Of a stretch of 6,455 bases of DNA, positions 5,894 to 6,455 are shown piece by piece. The stretch spans positions 1 through 6,455 of the forward strand of contig JAJYGO010000296.1 of the NCBI GenBank assembly GCA_021785115.1, read 5' to 3'. Each line of letters opens with the position of its first letter. Position 1 is the stretch's first letter. Both the position numbers and the translations under genes were made by a program. The notes beneath the pieces are model-generated. The model saw nothing but the letters and a program-made list of their open reading frames with translations. It had not been told where the DNA came from and ran no database searches. Origin of the DNA: Chloroflexota bacterium (lineage in GTDB: Bacteria > Chloroflexota > Limnocylindria > Limnocylindrales > CSP1-4).

Positions 5894-6455
5894 GCACGAT
5901 GCTCCGGTCGCTCGGCGAGGTGCCCTGGTCCACGACTTCTTCGTGGCCGAGGGCGGCGGGGAGCGCGTCGCCATCGAACTGGCAGGCCTCCTGCCCGACG
6001 CGATGATTCACACGAGCTTCTTCGACGCGCGGCGGTTCGGTGACCGGATCGACCCGTCGCGCGTGAGCCCGTGGCCGGTCCAGCGGCTCATGGGCCCGAC
6101 GCGGCACTTCCGGGCGTTCCTGCCGCTCTACCCACTCTGGTTCTCGACGCTCGACCTGCGGGGCGCGGGGCTGGTGGTCAGCAGCTCGGTCGCCTTCGCG
6201 AAGGCGGTGCGGACCGGCCCGCGGGACGTGCACGTCGCGTACGTCCACACGCCCATGCGCTACGCGTGGGACCTGGACGCCTACCTGCGCGGGTCGAGCT
6301 TCCCGGCGCCGTCGCGCCTGGCCGCCCGCACCATCCGCCCGGCGCTCCAGTGGTGGGACCGCGAGACCGCCCGGCGGCCCGACGTGCTGGTGGCCAACTC
6401 GGCGACGGTCCGCGAGCGGATCCGCCGGCTCTGGGGTCGCGACGCGGAGGTCATC
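5892..6455 (+). CDS. GT4 glycosyltransferase, WbaZ/mannosyltransferase-like (3' end outside window)
   Basis: The frame is open from ATG 5892 to the last base, giving exactly 188 codons without a stop, so only the N-terminal acceptor-binding half is present. ALVHDFFVAEGGGERVAIEL (11-30) is the glycine-rich start of the WbaZ-like GT4 group, followed by a TSFFD segment (41-45). HVAYVHTPMRYAWD (114-127) is that group's strongest hallmark, and WWDRETARRPDVLVANSATV (154-173) with RIRRLWGRDAEVI leads into the linker before the donor-binding domain. Members commonly transfer mannose or related sugars to O-antigen or exopolysaccharide units. No other in-frame start precedes the HDFF motif closely. GGGG at 5884-5887 is a weak ribosome site with 4-nt spacing. 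It diverges from the methyltransferase with overlapping start codons. Base composition is visibly more GC-rich than the left part of the window. Confidence 0.88.
   Translation, partial: MHDAPVARRGALVHDFFVAEGGGERVAIELAGLLPDAMIHTSFFDARRFGDRIDPSRVSPWPVQRLMGPTRHFRAFLPLYPLWFSTLDLRGAGLVVSSSVAFAKAVRTGPRDVHVAYVHTPMRYAWDLDAYLRGSSFPAPSRLAARTIRPALQWWDRETARRPDVLVANSATVRERIRRLWGRDAEVI
5902..5905 (-). promoter_or_regulatory. Ribosome binding site of the methyltransferase, inside the divergent GT4
   Basis: Read on the minus strand, these bases are GGAG with 8 nt to ATG 5893, an ordinary spacing. It supports 5893 as the start over 5974 and 5851. On the plus strand the same bases lie in codons 4 and 5 of the divergent glycosyltransferase. 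Confidence 0.5.

Noticed and set aside
5930..5946. Inverted repeat CCACGA/TCGTGG with a 5-nt centre upstream of the methyltransferase
   Set aside because: It is accounted for by the codons of the conserved HDFFV motif of the GT4, so an operator role has no independent support.
5894..5974. Upstream extension of the methyltransferase to ATG 5974
   Set aside because: It would run 83 nt into the divergent GT4, and the added residues are basic and unconserved in look. ATG 5893 has a well-spaced GGAG.
5052..6248. A 398-codon open frame on the minus strand, longer than the methyltransferase gene it covers
   Set aside because: Its translation is Arg/Pro/Ala rich with no recognisable motif, and it runs antisense to the GT4 with HDFF and HTPMRYAWD motifs and across the methyltransferase in another frame. 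It is a shadow of GC-rich coding DNA.
1..6455. Search for transposase genes, terminal inverted repeats, CRISPR-like spaced repeats, tRNA/rRNA and toxin-antitoxin or defence genes
   Set aside because: None seen on reading both strands; all major frames are explained by glycan biosynthesis proteins.

Overview
The window is a piece of a surface-polysaccharide (cell-envelope glycan) biosynthesis locus from a high-GC bacterium. Codon choice is strongly GC-ending, GTG and TTG starts are plausible, and the proteins are Ala/Arg/Val/Asp rich. Protein style would fit an actinobacterium or a GC-rich Chloroflexota-type lineage, but nothing here (no rRNA, no tRNA, no lineage marker) fixes the taxonomy.

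Layout, left to right. (1) 1-438 (+): C-terminal end of a protein resembling the soluble tail of multi-spanning GT39/ArnT-like membrane glycosyltransferases, cut by the window edge. (2) 551-1405 (+): GT2 glycosyltransferase of the WaaE/KdtX type. (3) about 1475-2947 (+): Wzx-like polysaccharide flippase of the MOP superfamily. (4) 2934-3953 (+): GT2 glycosyltransferase of the rhamnosyltransferase-like type, overlapping the flippase by 14 nt. (5) 3955-5055 (-): GT4 glycosyltransferase, convergent with the previous gene with one base between the two stop codons. (6) 5147-5893 (-): class I SAM-dependent methyltransferase. (7) 5892 to the right edge (+): N-terminal 188 codons of a WbaZ/mannosyltransferase-like GT4, still open at the window end.

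How they work together (inference from families): the GT2 and GT4 enzymes would build an oligosaccharide unit on a lipid carrier at the inner face of the membrane. The Wzx-like protein would flip it, the membrane glycosyltransferase could add a residue on the outer side from a polyprenyl-phosphate sugar, and the methyltransferase may methylate a sugar or cap a chain. No polymerase (Wzy), chain-length regulator, priming transferase or nucleotide-sugar pathway gene is inside the window; they would be expected outside it.

I found no mobile element, CRISPR array, RNA gene or clearly new system. The most notable points are architectural. The methyltransferase and the rightmost GT4 diverge from a shared CATG, so their start codons overlap on opposite strands. 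The convergent pair at 3953/3955 has a 7-bp hairpin inside the last codons of one gene. A GC-rich hairpin abuts the GTG start of the first GT2. GC content appears to rise at the right end. No stretch longer than 300 bases lacks a gene; the two longest gaps (439-550 and 5056-5146) hold no ORF I would call.
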